Part shown: positions 56,739 to 64,000 of the stretch, piece after piece
How the letters are laid out: each line of letters starts with the position of its first letter
Numbering within the stretch: the first letter of the stretch is position 1
Assembly (NCBI GenBank): GCA_013112685.1
Contig: JABFGC010000001.1
Span: forward strand, 1-64,000
Length of the DNA: 64,000 nt
Direction of reading: 5' to 3'
Origin: Chloroflexota bacterium
GTDB lineage: Bacteria > Chloroflexota > Anaerolineae > Anaerolineales > Villigracilaceae
Position numbers and translations under genes: made by a program
Notes under the pieces: model-generated
The model's database searches: none
What the model was told of the DNA's origin: nothing
Seen by the model: only the letters and a program-made list of their open reading frames with translations

Positions 56739-57964
56739 TTTGAATTGCCTTTCGTTGAAAGTTTAGCGGTTCGGCGCCTTTGTGCTGCTACTAACTCGAA
56801 GCCTCCAATGTAGTCCTCAGGCAGAATGATAGACCTGTCGTCCGCTGCAGCCAACAAGCCCGCCTCGGTCCATATCGCGGCTAAATCTGCTGCCGACCAC
56901 CCTTCGGTTTTCTGTGCTACCCATGCGTGTGGAAGATTATCTGAAATATTGAATCGTTTGGTCGCAACCTGAAGAATCAACTCGCGATCAAGACGATTTG
57001 GAAGCGGAAAATTGATCTCCCAATCAAACCTGCCTGGACGACGTAAAGCGACATCAATATCTTGCGGTCTGTTGGATGTTGCAATCACAACAATGTTGTT
57101 TTTTGTAAATCCATCCATAAGGGTTAGAAGCTGGGCGACCACGCGACGTGAAGCCTCATGCGATTCGTCAGCACGCTGACCAGCAACACTGTCAATTTCA
57201 TCGAAAAAGATAATTGCCTGTTCCTGTTGTTCTGCATCTTCAAATATCTTGCGGAGTAGCTCCTCGCTTTGTCCATACCACTTGCTGAATATCTCAGGAC
57301 CACTAATTTCATAAAATGCTGACTGCGTGCTGTTCGCAATAATTCTTGCTAACATCGTTTTCCCAGTGCCGGGTTGCCCAGTAAACAGAACGCCTTTAAT
57401 TGGGCGCGTTCCAATAGTTGTCAGGGCAGCCTTATGCTTAAGTGGTACTTCTATAAGCTTCCGTGCCCGTTCAACTACATCATGGAGTCCACCAAAATCA
57501 TCGAACGTGACTTTGATTGCTTCCTTTTCCAGCCTGAATTTTGAAACAACCGCGTCGTCGATAGCAGGTAACTCAATATACTTAATGGGCTCTTTTGACA
57601 GAACACGCATGACGCCAGTTGAGATCATCGCCTCAACAGTGTTCCCTTCACTACAAACTGTTTGGCTTGTGGGAATCTTAATCCACCGACCGCCGGCATC
57701 AACAATAGTGATGTCTGGTAATCTCAAACGAACAACGCCAACAAATGACTGATCTGGCCAAAGACTATCTGGAGCAGAGTCAATAAAGTTCGTGTTGATG
57801 CCGACAAAAACAATGGACCCAACTGCATACTCAAATGGTTCTTCATTAACCACAGTAGTAAAAGTTCCGTTTGGAAATTCCAGATACAGGCGACATCCAC
57901 TGTCATCTATTGCACGAATCTTCGCTATATTGCTTACTGGGTTGGCTTGCTCGAAATTACTCAT
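56735..57964 (-). CDS. AAA+ ATPase (Cdc48/proteasome-ATPase-like), 409 aa
   Basis: Walker A GQPGTGKT (196-203), Walker B IIFFDEID (251-258), sensor AIATSNRP-type VVIATSN (about 292-298) and arginine finger RRPGRFD (about 308-314) define a single classical AAA domain. The N-terminal 150 residues include a small beta-barrel-like region (FPNGTFTTVVNEEPFEYAVGS) as in Cdc48/Rpt N-domains. The pore-like segment KWYGQSEELL is present. It would remodel or thread a protein. First gene of the putative four-gene system. Confidence 0.85.
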   Translation of the reverse strand: MSNFEQANPVSNIAKIRAIDDSGCRLYLEFPNGTFTTVVNEEPFEYAVGSIVFVGINTNFIDSAPDSLWPDQSFVGVVRLRLPDITIVDAGGRWIKIPTSQTVCSEGNTVEAMISTGVMRVLSKEPIKYIELPAIDDAVVSKFRLEKEAIKVTFDDFGGLHDVVERARKLIEVPLKHKAALTTIGTRPIKGVLFTGQPGTGKTMLARIIANSTQSAFYEISGPEIFSKWYGQSEELLRKIFEDAEQQEQAIIFFDEIDSVAGQRADESHEASRRVVAQLLTLMDGFTKNNIVVIATSNRPQDIDVALRRPGRFDWEINFPLPNRLDRELILQVATKRFNISDNLPHAWVAQKTEGWSAADLAAIWTEAGLLAAADDRSIILPEDYIGGFELVAAQRRRTAKLSTKGNSK

Positions 57965-58079
57965 ATAAAGTACCTGTAGTTGTCCAGCCCTATGGAAATA
58001 ATAGGATCAGAGACGTACTTTGGGTTGGAGTGCTTCCTGTTAGGAAATGGAAATACGTTGTTGGTTCAGATTTCTAAAC

Positions 58080-60674
58080 TTACTTGACCTTGTCCTCAAT
58101 CTGTCTGTATACATCCCTGCCTTTTTCATCATGTTTGATTGCCATGATAAACAGGGCTTTGTTATTGCTTGTTTCTTCCCATTTCTCGCCGATATTTTTC
58201 TTTTCCTGGGAGGCTTCTATAAGATGTTCGCCTTTATATTCGACGACCAATACTCGCCCATCATTTAGCAAGGCAACAAAATCGGGGTAGAAAAACTTCC
58301 CACTGGAGAGGGGGAAGCGGAAAGCCCAAGTGTCATGGACCAGGTTTCGTACCCAATATTTAACTTCATTGCTTTGGTCAATTGCTTTGGCACATTCTAA
58401 TTCCTCATCAGTGTCGAAGGAGCCAATAACGTTACCGTAATAGTGTTTATTGAATTGATAGCGCCCGTGGTAGAAATCGCTGGCAGGATAGCTATTCGGA
58501 TCAAACTTGAAGGAATAATCATAGGTTGTTTCTGCGGTGGTGTTATCGCCAAACAGGAGCGCCTGATAGTTGGATTTGCTGTCTTTGACTTGGTATTCCT
58601 TGATCTTGGCAGCCATAGCTTTGATCAGTTGGAAACGGGCACGCACCAACGTGACAAGCGGGATACTTCGCTCATCAAGCAATTGTTTTAGGGTTTTGCG
58701 GGTAAATTCCAGAAGGTTTTCGGGGCGGATGTTTGGCTGTCTCAAACGTGGTTCAAGCCAACGGGTGAGTTGCAAATCAGTTAGCCCGCTTTCGGTATCG
58801 CTGAAATCAAGCGGAAGTTGTTTGCCTAAAAACTTATAGGTGAGTCTTTCACCTTTGATGTCAAATTCATAGGTAGAAGCTTTTTCTTCGATCTTGAAAT
58901 CGTCTTCGGTGAGTTCGGCGGGATAGTCGAGAATATTCCAGAGATGATCGTCCAAAACGTATTCAGCTAGTTCTGGTTCGCCATCCTGAAACAGAGTCAA
59001 TTGGGGAACAAGGAATGGTTCACCCCGTTCCGCTGGGGAGAGAGGGCGTTTTGGAAGCTGGCGATATTGCGCTATGGTTTGAGCGACTTTGGGACGATCT
59101 TCTTCCTGGACAGATGCAATAATCTTCTTTTCCAGTTCGGGAGTGACATTTCCTGAAACGCGAAGAAGAAGGCGGTTGTCGCTGCCTGTTTCGATCTTGA
59201 GTTGTGATTGTTCCACCAAATCAAACTTCGAGAGATCAGGTTCTTCGGTGAGGATGAATACAACGGGTTCCTGCGGTTTGAATGTGACAGGCTCGGTACT
59301 GACCGGGAGTTGTACCTGTGTGTACTGTTCAGCTTCCAGTTTGTCGAAGCCCATATCCACAAGACAGTCTTCCATCTGTTCAGCGGCTTTTGTCCAACTG
59401 GTGGAGGAAACATGTGCATAGGCGCGGTTCAATTCGGTGTGGACTCTTTCACGGGCGTAGGGCATACGCAGCACTCGTCCTAATAATTGTTCCACATCCT
59501 TTTTGGAATGGACCGTTGCAACCGAACAAAATACATAGGCGAAGGAACAATCCCAGCCTTCTTTTAGAGCTTCAATGGTGATAACGGCTTCGATCTTGTT
59601 GTTGGGATCGAAGAGATTGACACCATCCAACTCGCGCTGTGTACCTGTAGCAATGGCAATACGTTCACGTGGAATATGGCAGGTTTCCATCAGGAATTTT
59701 TCCACCACATCCACGGTGACTTCACGACCTTTTTCCTCTGCCTGGATCAGGACAATCGGGCGGACAAAATCGGGTTCTTTGGCGGCGATTTCTGCAAGTT
59801 TGTTGCGGGTGAGGATTGCATCCTGAATGGCTTCACCCCAGGTTTGATGTTCGGTCAACACGATTGGCAGTTTGATCATTTGCTCGTGTTTGAGTTGAGA
59901 GGCAGATACGTTATATAGAATATTACTGTTTGGTGTTGGTGTGGCGGTGAACTCAAAAACACAGGCAGGCTGGATGCGCTCAAACACTTCGTGCATGAGT
60001 TTTGACGCAGCGTTCTGCGACTCATCGATGATGACCAGTGGACGGTGAACCGTCAGAAGATTGCGGAAGGAATATTTTGGTTTTCCTTTTTCTGCGCCTT
60101 CCTCAATGGTATCCAATCCTTCAATCCCTGCTGGCAGGTTAACGAAGTGCGGTTCAAGGTGTTCGTTATGGGCATAGACCTTGCGACCGTCTGTGTCTTT
60201 GACGCGAAGGCTGGCAAATGTGCCGACAACAACACAGGCGCGGTCACGTAAATCCTGCGGGCGGATCTGGGTGAACTCGCTTATATCCAACACCTTAACC
60301 TGCCCTTTGAAAGCATCCATCAAGGCTTCACGGTTGGGATGGTTGGGTTTCTTGAGGGTTTCAAGCGTCTGTTGGCGGATGACGTTGGTTGGAACCAGCC
60401 ACAGGATTACAGGATATTCATCTTCAAGGTAGACATTCGAGGCGATGGAAGCGCTACGGGCTGCCATGTAGGTTTTGCCACCACCTGTTGGGATGCGAAG
60501 ACAGAGATAGGGAGTCTCTGGCAGAGGAGGCAAAGGCTTGTAGGTGCGAGTCAACCCCAAGTCGCGAATGATGCGGGCGAAGCCATCCGCTGCTCCATGA
60601 ACGCGGGCTACTTCGAGGTAGTCCTTCAAAATTCCTAAAGCGGTTTCCTGATATTCTTTGCGTTGGAAGGTCAT
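58080..60674 (-). CDS. res: Type III restriction enzyme Res subunit (helicase-nuclease)
   Basis: The 864-aa protein has Walker A PTGGGKT (62-68), Walker B IIDESQNA near 216, the SF2 motif FEFTATPTPN, and VEQLLGRVLRMP. The C-terminal nuclease signature YPDFVALLNDGRVLVVEYKG is the PD...ExK site of Type III Res. Starts 1 base after the mod stop (TAA T ATG). Slightly shorter than EcoP15I Res (about 970 aa). With Mod it would translocate and cut unmodified DNA. Intact. Confidence 0.88.
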   Translation of the reverse strand: MTFQRKEYQETALGILKDYLEVARVHGAADGFARIIRDLGLTRTYKPLPPLPETPYLCLRIPTGGGKTYMAARSASIASNVYLEDEYPVILWLVPTNVIRQQTLETLKKPNHPNREALMDAFKGQVKVLDISEFTQIRPQDLRDRACVVVGTFASLRVKDTDGRKVYAHNEHLEPHFVNLPAGIEGLDTIEEGAEKGKPKYSFRNLLTVHRPLVIIDESQNAASKLMHEVFERIQPACVFEFTATPTPNSNILYNVSASQLKHEQMIKLPIVLTEHQTWGEAIQDAILTRNKLAEIAAKEPDFVRPIVLIQAEEKGREVTVDVVEKFLMETCHIPRERIAIATGTQRELDGVNLFDPNNKIEAVITIEALKEGWDCSFAYVFCSVATVHSKKDVEQLLGRVLRMPYARERVHTELNRAYAHVSSTSWTKAAEQMEDCLVDMGFDKLEAEQYTQVQLPVSTEPVTFKPQEPVVFILTEEPDLSKFDLVEQSQLKIETGSDNRLLLRVSGNVTPELEKKIIASVQEEDRPKVAQTIAQYRQLPKRPLSPAERGEPFLVPQLTLFQDGEPELAEYVLDDHLWNILDYPAELTEDDFKIEEKASTYEFDIKGERLTYKFLGKQLPLDFSDTESGLTDLQLTRWLEPRLRQPNIRPENLLEFTRKTLKQLLDERSIPLVTLVRARFQLIKAMAAKIKEYQVKDSKSNYQALLFGDNTTAETTYDYSFKFDPNSYPASDFYHGRYQFNKHYYGNVIGSFDTDEELECAKAIDQSNEVKYWVRNLVHDTWAFRFPLSSGKFFYPDFVALLNDGRVLVVEYKGEHLIEASQEKKNIGEKWEETSNNKALFIMAIKHDEKGRDVYRQIEDKVK

Positions 60675-60675
60675 A

Positions 60676-62196
60676 TTAGCGCGCCTTTATATCGTATGGG
60701 ACTTGCTTGAAGATGATGTTTTCGCGTGCCAGTCGTTGTGAATTGAAGGTGGTCAGTTCGCCATAGATCACCTTTTGTCCTTGATACGGCGGAAGACTGG
60801 CGAGGATCTTGCCCGTGAGGACATTTCCACCGTCTTTGGATTTATCGCCAAGGATACCGTTATAGAGCAGGTAATAGGCAATGCCATTGTGAACGCCAAG
60901 CAGGGGAGATGCCTTTTTGCTTCGGATTTCCAGCGGTGTATGGGTCTCTGTAAACCAGACATGTGCCGCCAAAGTGCGGAACCTGACAGAGGGGTTGATC
61001 TTGCCCTCTTCGTCAAAGATGGATTCACCAAGTTTGTAGAAATGGAACCCGCCTCCGCCTTGCCAGTTGACATCTTCGGTGATGCCGCCTTGTTCGCCGT
61101 CCACTACTTTTTTCAAGCGGGGTACACAATGGGTTATGGCATGATCTCCCATTTCAATTCCGATATATCGTCTTCCCATTTTGTGGGCGACAGCGGCAGT
61201 TGTACCTGAACCAAGAAAAGAGTCTAGAACTAAATCGCCTGGATTGGTTGCAATCGCGATAACACGTTGCAACAATCTTTCCGGTTTAGGAGTTTCAAAT
61301 GCGCTTTCTTTACCAAACAAAGAGTGCATTTCTTTTTTTGATTCATCGGTATGTCCCACTTCATCACTTGTCCACCAAGTCCAAGGAACAAAACCTTCTA
61401 TTTCATTAGCATACCGAATAACGTTTGGTTGTGAATTTCCGTCTTTTCCAAAATAAATACGTCCAGCACTTAGTAATTTTTGGTATTCGGACTCAATCAT
61501 GCTCCAACAACGCCCCTCAGGTGGATAATGTACGACTCCGGTTGGTGTGGTAATTGGATACATCTGATTAGGTCTATACCCTTGTGCTGTCATTGGAATA
61601 CCGCGCCAAGGACCATTAGGGTCGTTATTTGGATTTTTATAGACTTTCAATTGTTCTGATGTAGGTGGAATCTTATTTCTGGTAATTTTGAAAACATCCG
61701 GGTCTTTTGCGTAAACCACGACATATTCATGAACATCGCCAATAGCACCACGATTTTCTCTTGAATAGCGTTTTTGCCACACGTTACTGGCAATAAAATT
61801 CTCTCTTCCAAAAACTTCGTCCAATAATATTTTCAAATAATGAGCTTCAGAGTCGTCGATTGAAATCCAAATCGAACCATCATTTGCCAATAAGTCACGC
61901 AACATTTCCAATCGCGGGTACATTGTACTTAGCCAAATTGAATGTTCTAAGTTGTCATCGTAATGTTCAAAAGCACTTCGGGTATTGTAGGGAGGATCAA
62001 TATAAATACACTTTATCCGTCCTGCAAAGTAAGGTAGCAAGGCTTTCAAGGCTTCAAGGTTGTCACCTCGAATGAGCATATTTTCAGCATTTGGGTCGCC
62101 GTAGGAAAGCGTTTCGTCCGCTTCAAGGAGACGATAGGGTACTCGGCTTGATGTTTTGCGTGCTTCTTCGTCATTGAGCCAGTGCAGAATGGGCAT
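60676..62196 (-). CDS. mod: Type III restriction system Mod methyltransferase
   Basis: The 506-aa protein has the catalytic DPPYNTRSAF (about 67-76) before the SAM motif LDSFLGSGTTAAVAHKMG (about 323-340). This is the beta-class order of adenine methyltransferases. The middle region is the variable target-recognition domain. The first residues match Mod (LIRGDNLEALKALLPYFAGRIKCIYI). It lies between the ParB-like gene (4-base gap) and res. Confidence 0.9.
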   Translation of the reverse strand: MPILHWLNDEEARKTSSRVPYRLLEADETLSYGDPNAENMLIRGDNLEALKALLPYFAGRIKCIYIDPPYNTRSAFEHYDDNLEHSIWLSTMYPRLEMLRDLLANDGSIWISIDDSEAHYLKILLDEVFGRENFIASNVWQKRYSRENRGAIGDVHEYVVVYAKDPDVFKITRNKIPPTSEQLKVYKNPNNDPNGPWRGIPMTAQGYRPNQMYPITTPTGVVHYPPEGRCWSMIESEYQKLLSAGRIYFGKDGNSQPNVIRYANEIEGFVPWTWWTSDEVGHTDESKKEMHSLFGKESAFETPKPERLLQRVIAIATNPGDLVLDSFLGSGTTAAVAHKMGRRYIGIEMGDHAITHCVPRLKKVVDGEQGGITEDVNWQGGGGFHFYKLGESIFDEEGKINPSVRFRTLAAHVWFTETHTPLEIRSKKASPLLGVHNGIAYYLLYNGILGDKSKDGGNVLTGKILASLPPYQGQKVIYGELTTFNSQRLARENIIFKQVPYDIKAR

Positions 62197-62200
62197 TCCG

Positions 62201-62536
62201 TTATCTATCCTTTTGAGTTGCGGATTGTTCGCCGTTATCTACGACTACATCCAGATATTTTAATTTCATTTTTTGGGCGGCGGCCAGCCTGTGTTGACCG
62301 TCAAGTAAAAAGAAGTCGGGGTTCACCATAATGGGGAACCAGGCACCGATTTCAAAATTCTCAATGATGAAAATGACGTCAGCCCAGTTGATTTCGTTTT
62401 GATGGGAAAACAAGGCTTTATCAACCTTGATTTTATCAATTGGGACTTTGGGCATGATAACCCATCTGCCATTGAATTCAGGCTTGGCGTACATGGATGT
62501 CAGGTATTCAGGAGAAGGAATATAGGTCTTTTTCAT
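62201..62536 (-). CDS. Small ParB/Srx-like fold protein, 111 aa
   Basis: The key segment FFLLDGQHRLAAAQKMKLKYLDVVV resembles the ParB/sulfiredoxin N-terminal core (GxHR with hydrophobic strands). It lacks the DNA-binding domain of ParB. Position 4 bases before mod suggests a companion of the restriction system. It could hydrolyse nucleotides or act as an anti-toxin-like partner; unknown. Confidence 0.65.
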   Translation of the reverse strand: MKKTYIPSPEYLTSMYAKPEFNGRWVIMPKVPIDKIKVDKALFSHQNEINWADVIFIIENFEIGAWFPIMVNPDFFLLDGQHRLAAAQKMKLKYLDVVVDNGEQSATQKDR

Positions 62537-62553
62537 TTCCCTGCCGACAGGGT

Positions 62554-62748
62554 TTATTCTTCCAGCATGTCCGCTATGAATTGGATGACATCGGGCTTGT
62601 CTTTGTTGTCTCTTAGAAGTTGAACCAGGGCGTTTCCGATGTAGTATCCCTCTTCAATTCCATACTCGTTTTCAGGGATAAAGCACTGGAAGCGAAGCAC
62701 CAAGGGTTCCTGTTCAGAGTCGTCAAAATCATTCTTGGGTTCGTCCAT
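62554..62748 (-). CDS. Small acidic protein, 64 aa
   Basis: MDEPKNDFDDSEQEPLVLR... is highly acidic, with hydrophobic face segments (YYIGNALVQLLRDNK, VIQFIADMLEE). GAGGAACAAATG-type ribosome site. Operon position between the 108-aa gene and the ParB-like gene. Function unknown. Confidence 0.55.
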   Translation of the reverse strand: MDEPKNDFDDSEQEPLVLRFQCFIPENEYGIEEGYYIGNALVQLLRDNKDKPDVIQFIADMLEE

Positions 62749-62892
62749 TTGTTCCTCGTTTGGTCTCCAGAAAGCAAGTATAAAGGTAAATTGGCAACTG
62801 GAATAATGGTTTTTGAGGAAAATATTTTAAAGTATCCCGCTACTTGAAAAGAATGTAATCTTATACAAATACCCCCTTGAAAATAAGGGATA

Positions 62893-63219
62893 TCAATCTT
62901 TGTTTATATCCACAAAACAATACCCCTCCATAAAATATCCCTCCAGGATTTCCCCGTTATCTGTTGGAAGGGGTGTTGATTCAATAATCTCCTCGCGATC
63001 ATCAAAGTAGATCAACAAAACAGGATAATCCCTTTTGTTCATTTTTGTATTTGCTTCAAGGAACCTATAGTCATATGGCGAGGCATCCAGCCATGCTGAA
63101 ACCTGCTCACGCGTGAAGCAGACATTAGCCCACCCATTCCAAAGAGTACCATCCGTATATCCTTCAACGATATTTTCCGGGTCTTCGTCGCCATCGATGC
63201 TGAATTTTGATTTATACAT
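62893..63219 (-). CDS. Hypothetical protein, 108 aa
   Basis: Start MYKSKFSIDGDEDPENIVEGYTDG with AAGGAGATTGCACA upstream. Acidic, compact, with aromatic segments (LWNGWANVCFTREQVSAWLDASPYDYRF). It lies between vsr and the 64-aa gene. No family recognised. Confidence 0.6.
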   Translation of the reverse strand: MYKSKFSIDGDEDPENIVEGYTDGTLWNGWANVCFTREQVSAWLDASPYDYRFLEANTKMNKRDYPVLLIYFDDREEIIESTPLPTDNGEILEGYFMEGYCFVDINKD

Positions 63220-63315
63220 TGTGCAATCTCCTTTCCCCAGGATACCAGGGTGATTACTGTTTGTCCAGGGAAATTCGGAAAATCATAAATCCCTTGGGGA
63301 TGTGTTGGATAACAA

Positions 63316-63723
63316 TTAAGTTTGTAAAGACTTTACTAACTTCTTCACAACCTGCTCCGGGCTGGCAAGCTCGTGTTCCCAAATACGAAGAACTTTCCAA
63401 TGCTCCCGTCTAAGCGTTTTTACGACAACACCATCACGCACCTTGTTGCCCAAAAGTTTCTTCTCCCAAAACGCCTTATTATTTTGTGGCATATTGAAAT
63501 GTTTTGGACACATATGCCAAAAGCAACCATCCACAAACAGGGCAACCTTTTGTTTTGGGAACACAAAGTCCGGCTTTCCAAATAAATCATAGTTTCTGCG
63601 CCAGCCCGAAATATGATGTTTTTTCATGATGCGAATCAAAGCAAGTTCCGTGTCCTTGTTTCCCCTGCCCCTGATACGGGACATTACCTCTGAGCGTTTT
63701 TGCTTTGTGAAAACATCAGGCAT
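63316..63723 (-). CDS. vsr: Vsr-type very-short-patch repair endonuclease
   Basis: ATG at 63723 overlaps the dcm stop; this gives 135 aa, the usual Vsr length. The signature is clear: [19 protein letters not shown], then [27 protein letters not shown] and [11 protein letters not shown]. The family nicks next to T:G mismatches created when methylcytosine deaminates, or is part of MutH/Vsr-like restriction. Partner of the cytosine methyltransferase. Confidence 0.9.
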   Translation of the reverse strand: MPDVFTKQKRSEVMSRIRGRGNKDTELALIRIMKKHHISGWRRNYDLFGKPDFVFPKQKVALFVDGCFWHMCPKHFNMPQNNKAFWEKKLLGNKVRDGVVVKTLRREHWKVLRIWEHELASPEQVVKKLVKSLQT

Positions 63724-64000
63724 GATTTTTCTTGCGCATTTTCTGCAGAGCATCGTAAACAATCCCTGCAATTTGCTTTGCCAGAAGTGGAGGAACGGCG
63801 TTACCAACCTGGTGGTATTGTTGGGTTCTGGTTCCCTCGAAAAAATAGTTGTCTGGGAATGTTTGCAGGCGTGCAGCTTCTCTAACTGTCAGGGAACGAC
63901 ATTGAAGAGGGTCATAATGAATGTAGTAGTGTCCATCTTTACTGATGTGAGAAACTACAGTTGTGGAAGGCTTCCCTTTGACCTGAACTCTAAAGCGGTC
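63716..64000 (-). CDS. dcm: DNA cytosine-5 methyltransferase, C-terminal part (runs off right edge)
   Basis: Ninety-four codons are present up to the stop at 63716. [19 protein letters not shown] and [19 protein letters not shown] match motifs IX-X of C5-cytosine methyltransferases (ARLQxFPD..., QxGNxVPP). The N-terminal catalytic Cys motif lies beyond the window. Overlaps the vsr start by 8 bases, the usual dcm-vsr linkage. Confidence 0.88.
   Translation of the reverse strand, partial: DRFRVQVKGKPSTTVVSHISKDGHYYIHYDPLQCRSLTVREAARLQTFPDNYFFEGTRTQQYHQVGNAVPPLLAKQIAGIVYDALQKMRKKNHA

Overview
The window looks like part of a large mobile or recently mobile region in a Chloroflexota bacterium, most likely Anaerolineae. 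That assignment is inference from gene style: Thr-Pro-rich secreted proteins, a long YD-repeat (RHS) protein of the Anaerolineales type, CpaB/CpaE/CpaF-like genes next to VirB4/VirD4-like ATPases, and a LuxC/LuxE pair. I recognised no rRNA, tRNA, CRISPR array, integrase or relaxase by eye.

Layout. (1) 1-10.2 kb, minus strand: a frameshifted secreted protein, three very small genes, a VirD4-like coupling ATPase, a VirB4-like ATPase, a polytopic membrane protein, and LuxE- and LuxC-like genes. (2) 10.4-15.2 kb, plus strand: a complete four-gene Qat anti-phage system (KAP ATPase, QatB, QueC-like QatC, TatD-like QatD), more AT-rich than its flanks. (3) 15.3-16.1 kb: a decayed chimera of a cpaF-3'/174-aa-gene copy fused to a virB4 5' end with its hairpin leader. 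(4) 16.2-28.0 kb, plus strand: an ~8 kb RHS gene, two WD40/TolB-like lipoproteins and fragments of older RHS tips. (5) 28.0-33.9 kb, minus strand: CpaF-, CpaE- and CpaB-like genes and two unknowns. (6) 34.1-51.1 kb, plus strand, behind a near-perfect sigma-70 promoter: a replication and maintenance module with primase, SSB, DnaN, radC interrupted by a group II intron, ten unknown accessory genes, a DNA methyltransferase-helicase fusion and a zinc-finger protein. Intrinsic terminators or hairpins sit between many of these genes. (7) 51.4-64 kb, minus strand: a defence island holding a four-gene operon I cannot match to any named system (AAA+ ATPase, DUF6414-like protein, PD-(D/E)XK nuclease, membrane-anchored HEAT-repeat protein), then a type III restriction-modification operon with small companion genes, and a Vsr endonuclease/cytosine methyltransferase pair running off the right edge.

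How the parts fit. Regions 1 and 5 supply three ATPases typical of type IV secretion (VirB4, VirD4 and the VirB11/CpaF class), and region 6 supplies replication and anti-restriction functions, so an integrative-conjugative element or megaplasmid is the simplest reading. Qat, the RHS locus and region 7 are cargo. The strongest candidate for an undescribed system is 51.4-58.0 kb.

Caution. At least eight apparent single-base frameshifts interrupt otherwise intact genes, most of them at short homopolymers. This pattern suggests long-read consensus errors more than gene decay. Several entries are therefore given as one gene spanning the frameshift.
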